The notes under the pieces were generated by a model. That model was not told where the DNA came from, did no database searches, and was given only the letters and a program-made list of their open reading frames with translations. Source: Clostridium saccharobutylicum DSM 13864 (GTDB taxonomy: Bacteria > Bacillota > Clostridia > Clostridiales > Clostridiaceae). From it: a stretch of 64,000 nucleotides of DNA. The position numbers were made by a program, and so were the translations under genes. Every line of letters begins with the position of its first letter. Position 1 is the stretch's first letter. Positions 43,839-54,323 of this stretch are shown one piece after another. The stretch is from NCBI RefSeq assembly GCF_000473995.1, contig NC_022571.1:3813416-3877415 (forward strand), read 5' to 3'.

Positions 43839-45701
43839 TTATCTTTGTGATATTGGAACAATAGCATTTACTCTATTAGTTAAATTTGTTTTATCAGCAC
43901 CATCATTTAGTTTAGCTATTAGTTGTTTTGCATTAGAAATACTTGTTGCAGTTTTAACTTTTTCAGCTACTTGTACTGCAATTTTAGCCTTTGATAAATA
44001 TATTGCTTGTTGCTGTGCATCTTGAAGTCTTGTAGTTAATGATGTCTTTACACTTCCATCTTCTAAAACTGATACTAATCTAGCAGCTATTTCTATGTAA
44101 TATGGTGTCTTGTAATTTTCTGCATTTACTACTGCTAACGTAGCATTAGATAAGTTCACAGCCTTTTGCACTACTTGAAGTCTTTGTTTTAAAGCTGTTT
44201 TATCACTACCTGCTGGAAGTTCATTTATTGCAGATTGAGCTATAGTAACATTTAATTGTGTTTTATTATTTTCTGCATTTACAACTGCTCTTGTTGCATT
44301 ATTAATATTTATTTTTAATTTTGTAACGTCTAATCTTCTTCTTAAAGCAGTTTTATCAGTTCCACTTGGCAATGCTGATACTAATTTTTCTGCATTTGTT
44401 TGATCAATCTGTAAGAGACTTGATTCAACCTTTACTACTGAATCATTAGCATCTTGAAGCATTTTTTGAGATACAGCTTGCATTCTTGAAATTAAAGCAG
44501 TTTTACTATCACTATCATTTAATAATGCTATAGCTCTATTTGCTATCTCCACATAACTTTGTGTTAAATACTTTTCAGCATTGCTTACTGCTGTTGTTGC
44601 ATTATTAAGGGATATTGATTGTTGAACAGTTGATTTTATTGATTTTAATCTATTTAATAATGAAGTTTTGGCATCACTTGCAGGTAATGTATTTACAAGT
44701 TTCAATGCACTATCAATACTTGCTTGTGTTTTAGTTGTTTCTGCATTAACTACAGCAGCAGTATCAGCTTGTACTATTAAGTTTTGTACAGCACTAAGCC
44801 TTTGCTGAAGAGCTGTTTTGTTAGTTCCATTTTGTAATGCTGAAACTAAATTACTAGCAGTATCAACATATATTTGTGTTTTATATGTTTCTGCATCTGT
44901 TACAGCTTTTGTAGCACGAGTTAAAGCATCCATAATTAAGCTTGATGAAGCAGAAGGCAAGCTGCCTTGTGTCCAAGAAAATCCATAACTTTTTGCTGTA
45001 CTATCAGACATTCCATAGAACTTCAAAAAATTATTTGCATCATCATTTGTAGCATCAACATGATACCAGATTCCACCTAATTGAACCAGATTCCATGCAT
45101 GGCTTTCACCATCAAGAGTACCAACTACTATATGAACAGGAATACCCGCCTGTTTATAAAGTCTATACAATAATAATGCATATCCTCTACAAACAGCTTT
45201 CCCATCCACTAATATATTATAAGCACTCGCCTTTTGTAAGCTATAATCATAACTTGCGATATTACAAACATAATCATGTAAAGCTTGTGCTTTTTGAAAA
45301 TCTGTCATAGCAGGAGTTATAACACTTGACACTATTGTTGGAACCTTTTGATCTACTACTTTCTCTTGAGCTAAAGTGGTAATATAACCGATTTTGAAAT
45401 CAACATTTAAGTTTCCTGTTATACCTGTTGCAGAGCAATTTTCATTTGTGAATGAAAGGTCTAAATATTCATCAGATTTAGTAGCATTTTTAATTAAAGT
45501 AGAAACCTGGCTAATAAACGCATTTGCATCACCTGTATATTTTATAGAAAAAGATGTCTCTCTATTTCTCATATGAGTAACAAGTTCATTTTGAAATTCA
45601 GTAGGTGTGCTGCTTTGCGCAAATGCTGCTGTTGATGTAGATAATAATATCACCATTGTTATAGCTGTTACTGACACTAAATTCTTTAATTTTTTTGACA
45701 T
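43839..45701 (-). CDS. Secreted transglutaminase-like protein with helical repeat tail
   Basis: This 620-residue protein has a signal peptide (about 1-28, ending AFAQS). The transglutaminase-like domain shows Cys in KAVCRGYALLLYRLY, His in ESHAWNLVQ and Asp in YHVDATNDD (about 170-225). From about 260 to the end run roughly eight repeats of 45 residues with the pattern AVVNAENYKT...A..LVS.L..G.DKT.L..RL, predicted as helical bundles. The tail may bind the wall or another protein. The architecture differs from the two short transglutaminases and has no choline-binding-like repeat. Confidence 0.85.
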   Translation of the reverse strand: MSKKLKNLVSVTAITMVILLSTSTAAFAQSSTPTEFQNELVTHMRNRETSFSIKYTGDANAFISQVSTLIKNATKSDEYLDLSFTNENCSATGITGNLNVDFKIGYITTLAQEKVVDQKVPTIVSSVITPAMTDFQKAQALHDYVCNIASYDYSLQKASAYNILVDGKAVCRGYALLLYRLYKQAGIPVHIVVGTLDGESHAWNLVQLGGIWYHVDATNDDANNFLKFYGMSDSTAKSYGFSWTQGSLPSASSSLIMDALTRATKAVTDAETYKTQIYVDTASNLVSALQNGTNKTALQQRLSAVQNLIVQADTAAVVNAETTKTQASIDSALKLVNTLPASDAKTSLLNRLKSIKSTVQQSISLNNATTAVSNAEKYLTQSYVEIANRAIALLNDSDSKTALISRMQAVSQKMLQDANDSVVKVESSLLQIDQTNAEKLVSALPSGTDKTALRRRLDVTKLKININNATRAVVNAENNKTQLNVTIAQSAINELPAGSDKTALKQRLQVVQKAVNLSNATLAVVNAENYKTPYYIEIAARLVSVLEDGSVKTSLTTRLQDAQQQAIYLSKAKIAVQVAEKVKTATSISNAKQLIAKLNDGADKTNLTNRVNAIVPISQR

Positions 45702-45904
45702 AATAAACCTCTCTCCTCTTTAGCTTTAATTTAACAAAATTTATATAGTATAATTTTATTATTAAATATAATTATTCCACGCAAATCAAATTTTCCCTGA
45801 TAAAGTTTGTAAAAAAGTAATTTTTTCATCATATTATGTCGTTTTTTATCTTAACCTATAATTACTTCTACTTAATCAATTTCAACTATAAAATTTTAAA
45901 ATAT

Positions 45905-45942
45905 TTAAGGAACATTCAAAAATAACAATTCTATGTGCCTTA
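45905..45942. repeat. Degenerate H2 terminus remnant
   Basis: TTAAGGAACATTCAAAAATAAC and TATGTGCCTTA look like decayed H2 ends placed close together. Further along the same gap, GTTCAAAAT/ATTTTGAAC and GGGAAGAT/ATCTTCCC small hairpins lie at about 46060-46130. Confidence 0.4.
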
Positions 45943-46189
45943 TTATTTTCTTAGATGCAAAATAACTGACTTGTTTTTATCTTCTTAATTATATATATAT
46001 ATGAATAACTGAAAATAGAGGCTGCTCATTCTCTTTTTAATAATGGCTATGTTCAAAATCTGTTTTGATATTTAACTAATTTTGAACATAATTAAAGGGA
46101 AGATATTCCCTTCTGTCAGGTTTATCTTCCCAATTCACTACATCTATTTTTTTAGTTAAGGTATCAATTTGTATTTTATTTGTTTTTTA

Positions 46190-46285
46190 TATAGATATCC
46201 AATTTAAGAAGTAGACTTATGTGGTTAATATTTCTGATTTCGGTTATTCACCACATAAGTCTAAGTCTTGATTTGGATATCTATA
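46190..46285. repeat. Minimal H1 element, copy G
   Basis: This 96-bp form keeps the outer arms (TATAGATATCC..TAGACTTATGTGGT facing ACCACATAAGTCTA..GGATATCTATA) and the inner junction AATATTTC..GATTTCGG. The variable central hairpin of about 190 bp is absent. It shows where the central hairpin joins the arms. Confidence 0.75.
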
Positions 46286-46323
46286 ACAAAAACATAATCA
46301 TATAAAATCTTCTGATTATAACC

Positions 46324-48033
46324 TTACACTTTAAATTTAGATATTTCTTGTTTTAATTTATTAGCATTTTCTCTTGAAGCACTTGCTTCTTTTGATAAAA
46401 CATTAGATTTACTACTAACTTCTGAAACTCTAGTTGCAATATCAGTTGTTCCGCCTGCTCCTTCACTCGCTGCATTTGCAACTGAATCTATAGTAGTTAA
46501 CACATCAGTTAAAGATGCTAAAAGTTCTTCTGAAGTTGCACTGAAATCTGATACAAGAGAATCAACAAACTCTGCATCTTTACTGTACTGCTCTGAAATA
46601 TCAACTATATTATTATAATCATTAGCTACATCTGTTTCTATGAAATCTAATAACTTATTTGACTGATTAGAAAGGTCTTCTACTGATTTTGTTACTTTAC
46701 CTGTTATACCTTGAATTTCAGCTACAGTATTCTGTGATTCTTCTGCAAGTTTTCTTATTTCTTCTGCTACCACTGAAAATCCTTTTCCAGCTTCCCCTGC
46801 TCTTGCTGCTTCAATTGCTGCATTTAAAGCTAAAAGGTTTGTTTGTGAAGTTATTTCCATTATTGAATCTGAAAGTATATTTATTTTATCTACAATCTTT
46901 GATGATTCTATAGCTTTTTCAAGTTCTGCCTTCGTAGCCACGAATACTTCACCAGATTTCTTTTGAGATGCTTGTACATTTTCTCTCATATCTGTAGCCC
47001 TTTTATTTATTTCACCTGCTTGAATTGCACCGTCTTGTGATTTTTGAGCAATTGTTTCAACTGCAGTTTTTATTTCCTGAGAAGTTGCAGACATCTCCTC
47101 AGCAGAAGCTGCTGTTTCTTCCATAGTTGCAGCTAATTCTTCTGTATTTGCAGATACCTGTTCTATATTTTCATTTAAATCATTTATAGCACCTTCGATG
47201 TTATTTACAACTGTTTCAATATTATCAGTACTTTCATTAACAGAACCAACAATATCCCTTAAATTACGAATAAACTTATTTATACTAAATGCAAGATCAT
47301 TAATTTCGTCTTTAGATTGAACAACTATATCTTTTGTTAAATCTCCACCTTTTTCTGAAAGATCATCTAATTCTCTTTTTAAAATATTAAGCGATTTTTT
47401 TATAGATTGAATAATGAATGCTGAAAGGCCTATTCCAATCACAAAAACTAATATTATTGTAATTAAACCTGCTGTAAATACTTCAGAATATCCTTGTTCT
47501 GCTTCTAAACGTGCCTTATCAGCATTGTCTTTATTAAATTTTACTAATTTCAATAAAGAATCAGAAGCTGTATTAAACGTTTCTTTTGATTTTGTATTCA
47601 TTATTGCCATTGCATCATCTGTCTTTAAAGTTCTACTTAATTCCATAACTTGTTTATGTAAAACTAAATAATCAGACCAATTTTTTTCAGCAGCATCAAA
47701 TAACTTTTTTCCTTCCTCTGTGTATATTGTCTGCTTATATTTATCTAAAGTATTTTCTATCTCTTTATTTTTTGCTTCCATATCATTTTCTTTTTTAGAC
47801 ATTGTATCATTATCTTGAGCAATTATATGTTCATATTCAAGAATTCTAAAATCTGAAACCATAGTATTAAGTTCCTCGGAATATATTACTCTTGGTATAA
47901 TTCTATCAGAAAGTAATTTAGTTTGATTGTTTGATCCCTGTAATGATAATAACGAACAAGCCCCAACATATGCAATTGCTATTAATAAAACTGATATTAA
48001 AAAAATCAATTTACCTTTTATAGTTCTTAACAT
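46324..48033 (-). CDS. Methyl-accepting chemotaxis protein
   Basis: This 569-residue receptor has an N-terminal membrane segment (about 8-27), an extracellular four-helix-bundle sensor (about 30-185) and a second membrane segment ([21 protein letters not shown], about 190-210). A HAMP domain follows, then the long signalling domain with tip [38 protein letters not shown]. The ligand is unknown. GGGGAG precedes the ATG. Confidence 0.92.
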   Translation of the reverse strand: MLRTIKGKLIFLISVLLIAIAYVGACSLLSLQGSNNQTKLLSDRIIPRVIYSEELNTMVSDFRILEYEHIIAQDNDTMSKKENDMEAKNKEIENTLDKYKQTIYTEEGKKLFDAAEKNWSDYLVLHKQVMELSRTLKTDDAMAIMNTKSKETFNTASDSLLKLVKFNKDNADKARLEAEQGYSEVFTAGLITIILVFVIGIGLSAFIIQSIKKSLNILKRELDDLSEKGGDLTKDIVVQSKDEINDLAFSINKFIRNLRDIVGSVNESTDNIETVVNNIEGAINDLNENIEQVSANTEELAATMEETAASAEEMSATSQEIKTAVETIAQKSQDGAIQAGEINKRATDMRENVQASQKKSGEVFVATKAELEKAIESSKIVDKINILSDSIMEITSQTNLLALNAAIEAARAGEAGKGFSVVAEEIRKLAEESQNTVAEIQGITGKVTKSVEDLSNQSNKLLDFIETDVANDYNNIVDISEQYSKDAEFVDSLVSDFSATSEELLASLTDVLTTIDSVANAASEGAGGTTDIATRVSEVSSKSNVLSKEASASRENANKLKQEISKFKV

Positions 48034-48437
48034 TGATTATCTCCCCTTTTATTTTATATTTTAATTATACTATACATTTCACACCTTGTCTCGGTATGAA
48101 TTACGTTTTTTGTCGAATATAATCAGTTATAGTTATTGTGTAAATTATTTTATAAGAACTATATTAATTACAATTCTTTTATTTATTCCAATAAATATAA
48201 TAAAATTCAAATTTCATATCCATTAATAAATAAAATCTATTCATATAAAAATAGTCATTTCCTATTTCTTACACAGCCTTTGATTTTTTATAATGTTTTG
48301 ATATTTTATTAAATTAAAATATATGTCGCAATATGATTTATTAATTCTCGAGTGGTATGGTACCTAGTTTTAATTTAGAATTCAATTTTCAACATATATA
48401 TTGATATAATTCGTAATTTTTAAAAAATGTTATACTA

Positions 48438-48536
48438 TATAAGTTCTAATTAATAAAATTCATAAATAATAAATATTGCTATTTACTTCTTTTGCTGAGA
48501 CATAGAATTTATGAATAAAATTTTTTAGAACTTATA
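48438..48536. repeat. H3 inverted-repeat element, copy 3
   Basis: TATAAGTTCTAA to TTAGAACTTATA, nearly identical over its length to the copy at 30454, about 18 kb away. It lies about 70 bp upstream of the 240-residue gene. The rest of 48034-48604 holds no gene. Confidence 0.75.
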
Positions 48537-48604
48537 TATATAAATGAAATAAATTGAGTATTTTTTAATATTACAAATATAAAAACAAACTAGGGGGATA
48601 GGTT

Positions 48605-49327
48605 ATGAAAAGCAGCAATGAGGATTTACGCAAGAGAGGTTTTATTACTAAAGAAGATATTATTAACTTTCAGAACTTCTCTAATAGTGAACTAATATTA
48701 CTGATAAACTCACAAAACTCTGTTGAAAGGTCAGTTGCTATAAATTTGTTATCCAATAGATTTAATACTGAAGATTTAGATTTTGTCAAAATTTTATTGG
48801 AAAGACTTTGCGTTGAAAAGTGCCTATACACAAAAATTAAAATTTGTAATGCTCTTGAAAAAGGTAGTATTAAAACTGCTGAACAAATGGTTACTTATTT
48901 AGGTTGTATAGGAAAAAATCAGCACCTATGTTTACCTAAAAAGGTTTCTCAAAAAAAGAGTTATCCGTTACCAAGAGATATTATTGCACGAAGTTTAGGA
49001 AAAATGAATTTCAGAATTTTACCATTACTATTTAACGTATTAAATACTAATAATGAAGTAAAAATTTCAGAAGTCATTGACGCTATTGGATTTTTATTAT
49101 TCTATAATCCTAATTATGCTAATAAACATTTATTCCAGTCAATTATTAATACATTGAATAAATATTGTGAAAATAATGTAATAGTTTGGAAGTGCGTATG
49201 TTGTCTTTCTTCTTTTAAGACACAAGATAGCATTGAATCTTTAAACAAAATTATAAACAACAATAAAAATGAGATAATAAAATGTGAAGCAAATCGTTCT
49301 TTAAAATTAATAGGTGAAATCTATTAA
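48605..49327 (+). CDS. Hypothetical protein, helical-repeat (HEAT-like) candidate
   Basis: This 240-residue soluble protein is preceded by AGGGGGA. It is rich in amphipathic helices: ERSVAINLLSNRFNTEDLDFVKILLERL, IIARSLGKMNFRILPLLFNVL, EVIDAIGFLLF, NEIIKCEANRSLKLIGEIY. This periodicity suggests HEAT or armadillo-like repeats, used for protein binding. I do not recognise a specific family. Confidence 0.6.
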   Translation: MKSSNEDLRKRGFITKEDIINFQNFSNSELILLINSQNSVERSVAINLLSNRFNTEDLDFVKILLERLCVEKCLYTKIKICNALEKGSIKTAEQMVTYLGCIGKNQHLCLPKKVSQKKSYPLPRDIIARSLGKMNFRILPLLFNVLNTNNEVKISEVIDAIGFLLFYNPNYANKHLFQSIINTLNKYCENNVIVWKCVCCLSSFKTQDSIESLNKIINNNKNEIIKCEANRSLKLIGEIY

Positions 49328-49404
49328 ATATAAAATATTTATAAAGAGTTTCTTCCTGCAAATTGTTTTGATAGATACAAAAAGTATTTTCTATTTTGAA
49401 AAGT

Positions 49405-49472
49405 ATTATAGTGTTACGCAATGAGAATAGAGCTTATGTGAATCCTAACCGAAATTACATACATATTTGTTC
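49405..49472. repeat. H1 terminus remnant
   Basis: AGTGTTACGCAATGAGAATA, then GAGCTTATGTGAATCCTAAC and CGAAATTACATACATATTTG. It is the best-preserved example of this short remnant. Confidence 0.5.
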
Positions 49473-49589
49473 CAAGGACTATAAAAATTTCGCTGAAGCG
49501 TTCTAAATGTGAGATTGCCCCATTTCTCCACCTCCTGTTTTCCACAAACTGCAAATAATAACTTTTTATAGCCATCGTTTAAAATAATT

Positions 49590-49672
49590 CTATACGTATA
49601 GTACTTTTGGCTTTTGTGCAACTTTCTTTTTACTAAACCTTTTAAATTTTGGATTTTTTTAATAAGAATGTG
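49590..49672. repeat. Short dispersed repeat in the toxin island, copy 1
   Basis: TTTGTGCAACTTTCTTTTTA followed by CTAAACCTTTTAAATTTTGGATTTTT. Related copies lie at about 60430 and 62617. It may mark recombination borders of toxin cassettes. Confidence 0.5.
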
Positions 49673-49732
49673 GTTAGTTTTTAAAGAATTACATATATCC
49701 TATATGAAACCAAATTAAAGGAGGTAAAAAAC

Positions 49733-49957
49733 ATGGCTGTAAAAAAAGTAATCGAAGGAACTACTCTAAGTATTGAGGTGCAAAATGGCACTGACAAAGC
49801 AGGTCTTCCTACTTACACTAAAAAAACTTTTTCTGACATAAAAGATGGTGCTGATGTTCAAAACATTTTTGATGTTGCAGAAGCTATTAAAGCTGTTTTA
49901 AATGCTAAAACTAGAAATTCATTAATCAATGAAACTTCTAGCATAAGCCAAGCCTAG
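49733..49957 (+). CDS. DUF1659-family protein
   Basis: This 74-residue protein matches the DUF1659 pattern (TLSIEVQNGTDKAGLPTYTKKTFSDIKDGADVQNIFDVAEAI). The family is common in Firmicutes, always small and usually next to a DUF2922 gene, as here. AAAGGAGG precedes the ATG. The function is unknown. Confidence 0.85.
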   Translation: MAVKKVIEGTTLSIEVQNGTDKAGLPTYTKKTFSDIKDGADVQNIFDVAEAIKAVLNAKTRNSLINETSSISQA

Positions 49958-49999
49958 ATCTTAAATTAACATTAAAAATTATTAAAGGGGGATACACTA

Positions 50000-50218
50000 A
50001 TGGAATATGTTTTATCAATGACTTTTCTAACTGAAAATGGTTTAAAAAGTTCTTTAAGTATTAACGGAGTTAAGGCTGATCTTGATAAAGATCAAGTTAA
50101 TACTCTTATGGATACTATAATTGCAAAAAACATCTTTGTAACAAATTCAGGTGCTTTAGTTAGTAAATCTGAAGCTAAAGTTACTGAAAGAAAAGTTACC
50201 AAATTTGAAGTTAAATAA
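50000..50218 (+). CDS. DUF2922-family protein
   Basis: This 72-residue protein fits DUF2922 (LSMTFLTENGLKSSLSINGVKADLDKDQVNTLMDTIIAKNIF). It lies 42 bp after the DUF1659 gene with its own AAGGGGG ribosome site, so the two form a small operon. The function is unknown. Confidence 0.85.
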   Translation: MEYVLSMTFLTENGLKSSLSINGVKADLDKDQVNTLMDTIIAKNIFVTNSGALVSKSEAKVTERKVTKFEVK

Positions 50219-50248
50219 TATTTGATCACATGAAAAACATGATTTAAC

Positions 50249-51778
50249 TTAGAAAAACAATAAAAACAAGTGCTTATGGAATATGAATTTAGTTAACTTT
50301 TCATTTTCCTCAATTTCTGCTCTTAAACCTTCAGTATCGTATCTGCTTACTAATGTATTTCCTTCTTTAGTTATAGCTTTTACTTGTTGATTTAAAGTGT
50401 TGTACTCAAAGATATTATTTCCAGTTGCAGTCTCTTCCTTTATTGTATTTCCTTGCTTATCGTATGTAAAGTAACTTATTCCACTTTCATCATGGATTTC
50501 TTTTAATTGATTTTTTACATTATAAACATACTTTTCTGTAATATCGTTAGTTGTTTTAGTTAATCTATTTCCTACTTTATCATAAGTGAAGTATTCGCAT
50601 CTACCATCATAACTTGCTTCTTTAAGCCTGTTCATGCAATCATAGGTATAGAAGTTTTTATGTTTTGAGCTTACCTTTTGCAGTCTGTTTCCATTCAAAT
50701 CATAGACATAATTATAATCCACTAAAACTTCACCATTTGATGAGATTGTAACTAAGCTTTGAACATTTCCATCTCCATCATAAGTATAGTCACTTTTTAA
50801 TCCATTTCCTACAGTCACTGATTTTATATTATTATTTTTATAATAATCATAGATTGCAAGGTTATTTTCATTATCATCTTGAATTAACTTCACTCTATTT
50901 TCTTTATCATAACTATAAATACTGCTCTTGCCTGTAATATCTTTAATAGTTTTGATATTATTATTTTTATCATAAGTATATCTCAAAAGTGTTCTTCCAG
51001 ATGCACTCTTAGATTCTAATAATCCTTCAATATTATATGTATACTCATATTGCATATTTCCTGTATATGCATTTTTTAAAGTTACATCTGAATTATATTT
51101 GAATCTTTGACTTATTACATTTAATTTATTTTTACTGAAATCTTCTGAATCTTTCATCTCACAATTAGAATTCTGTTTTTCTAATTCTTGTTGTGATTTT
51201 TTCCTTTTCATTCTCTCAGTAAATCTATTACGGGTAGATGATGTATTTAAATTTTTAATTTTTTCTTTTTCTAGCTTTTTAGCTTCTTCTTCAGTTTTCT
51301 TTTTCTCTAAAGCTATTGCTTCTTTATCTAATTGATATGCTTTTAAATCAACTATATTTCTGTCAATGTTATATTTTCTATCTACATGATTTTGATTTCT
51401 ATCAATGTGTTTAGTTAAATTTCCTTCACTGTCATAATAGAAATATTCACTATTTCCTTCTTGATCTTTTATTTCGCATACTTGTCCTAAATTATTATAG
51501 AAATATTCTATAGTTCCACCATTTGCATCAGTAGTACTTGTTATATTTCCTGCATAATCATAAGTGTATTTTTCAACGTTGCCCTCTGGAGTTGCTATTT
51601 GAACAATTCTTCCCCAATCATCTAAAAGATAGCTTGTTTCATTTCCATTACCATCAGTTATTCCTGTAATGTTTCCTCTAACATCATACGTAAACCTACT
51701 AATAACAGGATTATAGAATCTGGCTCTCAAATAATATTGCCCTGTAATTCCATCAAACTGCTGTAATACCTTGTTCAT
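50249..51778 (-). pseudogene. Rearranged RHS/YD-repeat fragment
   Basis: The open frame encodes 509 residues of YD repeats nearly identical to part of the RHS fragment at 56544-59375. The order is scrambled: the end-of-core motif QQFDGITGQYYLRARFYNP comes first and is joined at RFT|YDVRGNITG to the middle of the repeat region. The C-terminus is cut at KFIFHK and runs into unrelated HLFLLFF. Upstream, a shifted reading frame of YYYNVDEQG is visible. It is a recombination scar, with no toxin tip. Confidence 0.8.
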
Positions 51779-52085
51779 CTACATTATAGTAGTACCTATG
51801 ATATTACTGAACCTGAGCACAGGGACGTAGTTTTAATCAAATTATTTTACTATATGGAAAAATCCAACAGACACTATTTCAGCATCTATTGAATTCATCA
51901 TTTATCTTTCTTTATAAATATGCTCACTTTATAGCGATAATTATGCTATAAGTATTCTTAACTATACTATCTATACATTCCCATAATATAAGATTTTTAT
52001 CTTTTAAATATTATTTAAACTTTTTTAAGTTAGCTTAAGCAAATTATTGTAGCCAGTTTATTTTTAATAATAGCATCTAGCCTAA

Positions 52086-52310
52086 TTACTCATCCATTTC
52101 CCATCTAAAGTATTTAGAAAGATTAGTATACGCTGTTTCAATATCATTATCTTCACATCTTTTAATTATTCTATTAATCGTAGCTTCAAGTACTTTAACA
52201 TTAAAATCGCTCGCTATTAAATAGCCTCTTCCTATAACAATCTGTCCTTCATTTAGCATCCTATTTAACCTTTTAGGACTAACTAATTCAAATGAAAGTT
52301 GATAATCTTT
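52086..52310 (-). pseudogene. Immunity-gene remnant
   Basis: A minus-strand frame reads YQLSFELVSPKRLNRMLNEG, then QIVIGRGYLIASDFNVKVLE, ending DIETAYTNLSKYFRWEMDE and stop. It has no good start codon, and a stop lies just upstream. The position after an RHS relic, the size and the acidic character suggest a small immunity protein that lost its toxin. The surrounding 52.3-52.45 kb may hold the last codons of that toxin (FHTSGAGKAKSK). Confidence 0.45.
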
Positions 52311-52493
52311 TTGGCGATTGTTTCACTCCTAAAAGAATTTGAGAATCCGTCAAATTATCAACATATCCTGGATTCCACTATTTAGATTTGGCTTTACCTG
52401 CCCCGCTGGTATGAAACTGTGGTTACAAAAGCAAATGGTAGCAACAACCTTGAACTGCCCCCTGTCAAGTAGACAGATGAAAAAATAAAAAAA

Positions 52494-53408
52494 TTATGAA
52501 GCTAAGGTCTGATTTCGATATTCAATTGGAGTCAGACCTTTTAAATTTTTCTGTAACCTCTTTGTATTATAAAATACTATGTAATCATCAATCGCTTGTC
52601 TTAATTCTTCATAAGTATAAAATTTTTGCAAATAATACATCTCGCATTTGAGAGTTCCCCAAAAACCTTCCATTGGTCCGTTGTCGATACACCTACTGAC
52701 ACGTGACATGCTTTGAGTTGCATTAATCTTATCAAGTTTAGCCTTGAAAGTTCTATTAGTATATTGAAATCCCCTATCACTATGAAAAAGTGGCTTTGCA
52801 GTCGGATTAGCAATTACTGCTAAGTCAAGTGTATCAAAAACAAGTTGATTGTTATTTGAGTGACCGACCACATAAGAAATAATGCTTTTATCAGATAAAT
52901 CAAATATTGCACTGAGGTAAGCCTTTTGACCATTAAGTATCTTAAACTCAGTAACATCTGTTAACCATTTTTCATTTGGTTTCTTTGCATAGAATTCTCT
53001 ATTTAATTTGTTTTCTGCCGTTATTTGTGGAGTACTTTGTAGATAAGACTTTCTCTTTTTTCTTATAACTGATTTCATGTTAATAGACTTCATTAATCTA
53101 TAAATTCGTTTATGATTATACTGTTTATTAAGAAGTCGATTTATATTCATTGTTATCCGACGGTATCCATAGATACCATGTACATCTTCATAAAGCTTAA
53201 CAATTTCTTTTAGTATTATTGAATTCTCTTTATCTAATTCAGTCTCTGAACGGTTAATCCATTTGTAGTAAGATGATCGTGCAATACTAGCTAAATTGCA
53301 TAAATCAGCTATTGGATAGCCATTTTCCTCATGTAATTCTTTTATAGAAATATATTTATATTCTTGGATGATTCTAGTGCTTATCGCCTTCTTTCTACTT
53401 CCTTCAAT
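52494..53408 (-). CDS. IS3-family transposase, orfB part (needs -1 frameshift)
   Basis: This is the integrase-type domain. The DDE residues are seen in WLTDVTEFKI, FHSDRGFQYT and GPMEGFWGTLKCEM. The open frame extends upstream of the first ATG (53150) to the orfA overlap, reading AISTRIIQEYKYISIKELHE and onward. This gives about 304 residues if entered by -1 slippage. A suitable slip site, TTAAAAAAATTG, lies at 53406-53416. Confidence 0.85.
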   Translation of the reverse strand: MEGSRKKAISTRIIQEYKYISIKELHEENGYPIADLCNLASIARSSYYKWINRSETELDKENSIILKEIVKLYEDVHGIYGYRRITMNINRLLNKQYNHKRIYRLMKSINMKSVIRKKRKSYLQSTPQITAENKLNREFYAKKPNEKWLTDVTEFKILNGQKAYLSAIFDLSDKSIISYVVGHSNNNQLVFDTLDLAVIANPTAKPLFHSDRGFQYTNRTFKAKLDKINATQSMSRVSRCIDNGPMEGFWGTLKCEMYYLQKFYTYEELRQAIDDYIVFYNTKRLQKNLKGLTPIEYRNQTLAS

Positions 53409-54061
53409 TTTTTTAAGAAATCATTCTCCATCTTTAAACGTCTATTTTCTGCTTCAATAAGTTTTAGTTGTGCTGATAATTTATCAGACTCAGTAAGCTC
53501 CTCAGGCTCTTTACGCTTACCGCGACGGTCCATTAACTCTTCATATCCATTAGATTTATATTTTCTTACCCATGTATAAACTTGTTGATAAGAAACCTTA
53601 AATTTATCAGCAGTGGCTTGATAATCATCATTATTCGAAATGCAGAATGCAACAATCTCAATTCTTTCTTCATAAGTGGTTTTTCTTCCATTAGTCATAA
53701 TTCTATCCCCTTGCTTATTGTGAGATTTAAATATCTTATGACTATTATACTTCTTAATCCATTGTTGGAGACTATAAATTGATGGAATTTCATATTTAGT
53801 GCATATATTTTCCAATGAACCGTTGCCATCAAGATAATCATGAATTGCCATATATTTGATTTCTTCTGAATAAATTTTATTTTTATGAGTAACAACTAAT
53901 CCGTTTTCACCATTCATATTATACTTACGAATCCAATTCCTAAATGATTGATTATGGATGCTAAAATCAGAACATATTTGTGCAGCACTTTTTTCACCTG
54001 ATAGGTAAGATTTAATAGCTCTTAGCTTTTCTTCAATAGAAACTTTTTCTTTTCTGCCCAT
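53381..54061 (-). CDS. IS3-family orfA, helix-turn-helix protein
   Basis: This 226-residue protein has three HTH-like segments (EKLRAIKSYLSGEKSAAQICSDF; NGSLENICTKYEIP; DYQATADKFKVSYQQVYTWVRKY) and a C-terminal leucine zipper (LSAQLKLIEAENRRLKMENDFLKKL), as in IS150 OrfA. I chose the ATG at 54061, since GGGGGTG precedes it by 6 nt. It overlaps orfB in the -1 frame. Confidence 0.88.
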   Translation of the reverse strand: MGRKEKVSIEEKLRAIKSYLSGEKSAAQICSDFSIHNQSFRNWIRKYNMNGENGLVVTHKNKIYSEEIKYMAIHDYLDGNGSLENICTKYEIPSIYSLQQWIKKYNSHKIFKSHNKQGDRIMTNGRKTTYEERIEIVAFCISNNDDYQATADKFKVSYQQVYTWVRKYKSNGYEELMDRRGKRKEPEELTESDKLSAQLKLIEAENRRLKMENDFLKKLKEVERRR

Positions 54062-54323
54062 AAAAAACACCCCCTTTATAGAAACAGTTTTATTATTTTA
54101 ACTGTCTACTATAAAGGGAGCATATCACCTTTTACTGCTACTACCATTTTAACATTGGAATCCGTTTTGTACATCTAGTTACTACATTATAATAATTATA
54201 CAATCAGTTAATGTTATTAAAGTATATATCTTAATTTACTAATCTATTGACACTATATCAATTGTTTTGTAGTTGGTTTTATTAGAATTTTGAAGTTAAA
54301 ATATAATTATTCTATATCATAAA

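Larger units (their letters stand above)
52451..54127 (-). mobile_element. IS3-family (IS150-like) insertion sequence
   Basis: The element is 1677 bp. Its ends are TGAACTGCCCCCTGTCAAGT and, inverted, TGATATGCTCCCTTTATAGT; both continue into AGTAGACAG. CCT occurs on both sides and is a likely 3-bp target duplication. It carries two overlapping frames, orfA and orfB. The flanks AAATGGTAGCA and TGCTACTACCATTTT suggest it landed in the loop of an existing hairpin. Confidence 0.9.
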
